From assembly GCA_023665145.1 (NCBI GenBank), contig JAMPEM010000009.1, positions 1-64,000 of the forward strand: DNA of 64,000 bases. Reading direction: 5' to 3'. Under the pieces are notes generated by a model that had not been told where the DNA came from, made no database searches, and saw only the letters and a program-made list of their open reading frames with translations. The stretch comes from Bacteroides sp. Its GTDB lineage: Bacteria > Bacteroidota > Bacteroidia > Bacteroidales > Muribaculaceae. This document shows positions 63,585 through 64,000 of the stretch, one piece after another (position 1 is the first letter of the stretch; every line of letters begins with the position of its first letter). The position numbers were made by a program, and so were the translations under genes.

Positions 63585-64000
63585 ATGTCTAATGTAAATT
63601 TAGCAGGGCAACGGGCCGGCAACAGAACACTACCGATTATCGCAATGTTCCTATTGTTTGCGATGATTTCATTTGTGACAAACCTCGCAGCTCCTATTGG
63701 AACAATTTGGGCAAATACATACCAGGGTAACTCCTTCCTCGGTATGTTAGGTAATATGATGAACTTTCTTGCTTACCTATGCATGGGTGTGCCTGCAGGA
63801 AATCTTCTTGTGAAAATCGGGTACAAAAAGACGGCACTTTGGGCAATGTCCATTGGTATAATAGGTCTTTTAGTGCAATATTTGTCAAGCATCCTTGGTA
63901 CAGAAGTAATAATACATCAAGCGGATGTGACATTGACAGAAGATATTGCAGGCGTCGAAATGGAGGTCTCCCGTCATTTCAATGTCACTCTTAATTTTAT
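63585..64000 (+). CDS. MFS sugar transporter, N-terminal part (cut by window end)
   Basis: The first ~138 residues are visible: a basic N-terminus (GQRAGNRT), TM1 (PIIAMFLLFAMISFVTNLAA), and TM2/TM3 with the MFS loop VKIGYKKTALWAMSIGII. The long extracytoplasmic loop after TM3 (HQADVTLTEDIAGVEMEV) recalls fucose/glucose-galactose H+ symporters of the FHS family. Substrate is not known. Frame remains open at base 64000. Confidence 0.8.
   Translation, partial: MSNVNLAGQRAGNRTLPIIAMFLLFAMISFVTNLAAPIGTIWANTYQGNSFLGMLGNMMNFLAYLCMGVPAGNLLVKIGYKKTALWAMSIGIIGLLVQYLSSILGTEVIIHQADVTLTEDIAGVEMEVSRHFNVTLNF

Overview
The window looks like chromosome of an anaerobic gut-type Bacteroidota (order Bacteroidales; a Muribaculaceae-like lineage is my guess from protein flavour, not a measured placement). 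Support comes from promoters of the TTG-N19/21-TAnnTTTG type, almost no Shine-Dalgarno sequences, a TonB-dependent receptor with a carboxypeptidase-regulatory domain, a type IX-like C-terminal sorting domain, a NuoCD-fused complex I without NuoEFG, the ATP synthase order atpD-C-B-E-F-H-A-G, DUF4492 beside cydAB, and DUF4494. No rRNA, CRISPR array, intact insertion sequence or prophage is visible.

Layout. 0-5 kb: mannose-6-phosphate isomerase, a small orphan protein, an outer-membrane receptor and an orphan CMP-sugar synthetase. 5-15.3 kb (minus strand): a secreted Omp28-type protein, a 1.9-kaa alpha-2-macroglobulin whose thioester motif is replaced, a periplasmic Spy/CpxP-like protein, a one-TM protein and an ECF sigma factor; this reads as an envelope-stress cluster. 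15.3-24.4 kb: a secreted protein, a RecD-like helicase, an OPT transporter, RNase Z, serine deaminase, an L,D-transpeptidase and a lipoprotein.

24.5-42.4 kb is the most striking region: an 18-kb plus-strand respiratory block in which the whole eight-gene F-type ATP synthase operon lies inside the complex I operon, between nuoH and nuoI (nuoABCDH-atpDCBEFHAG-nuoIJKLMN). It has one recognisable consensus promoter at its left end and a strong hairpin terminator at its right end, so a proton pump and the synthase that uses its gradient may share transcripts. The terminal oxidase cydAB with a small DUF4492 membrane protein lies at 58-61 kb.

42.9-47.6 kb (minus): a three-gene glycogen/alpha-glucan cluster (debranching enzyme, GT4 glycosyltransferase, GH57 protein lacking the usual catalytic Asp). 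47.7-50.2 kb: a YihY/BrkB membrane protein, RNase P RNA and a cytidylate-kinase-like protein. 50.3-58.3 kb (plus): a small unknown protein, a secreted cyclophilin, a DUF349 coiled-coil protein, a polyprenyl glycosylphosphotransferase, a Sel1-repeat protein, initiator tRNA-Met, an RluA-type pseudouridine synthase and a secreted esterase whose promoter is bracketed by an inverted repeat. 61.6-64 kb: an SDR oxidoreductase, DUF4494, a YggS-type PLP protein and the start of an MFS transporter cut by the window edge.

Best candidates for follow-up are the atp-in-nuo arrangement, the possible invertible promoter at 57.3-57.5 kb, the thioester-less macroglobulin next to an ECF sigma factor, the operator-like repeat over the 7.4-kb promoter, and an unexplained 430-bp stretch after nuoN.
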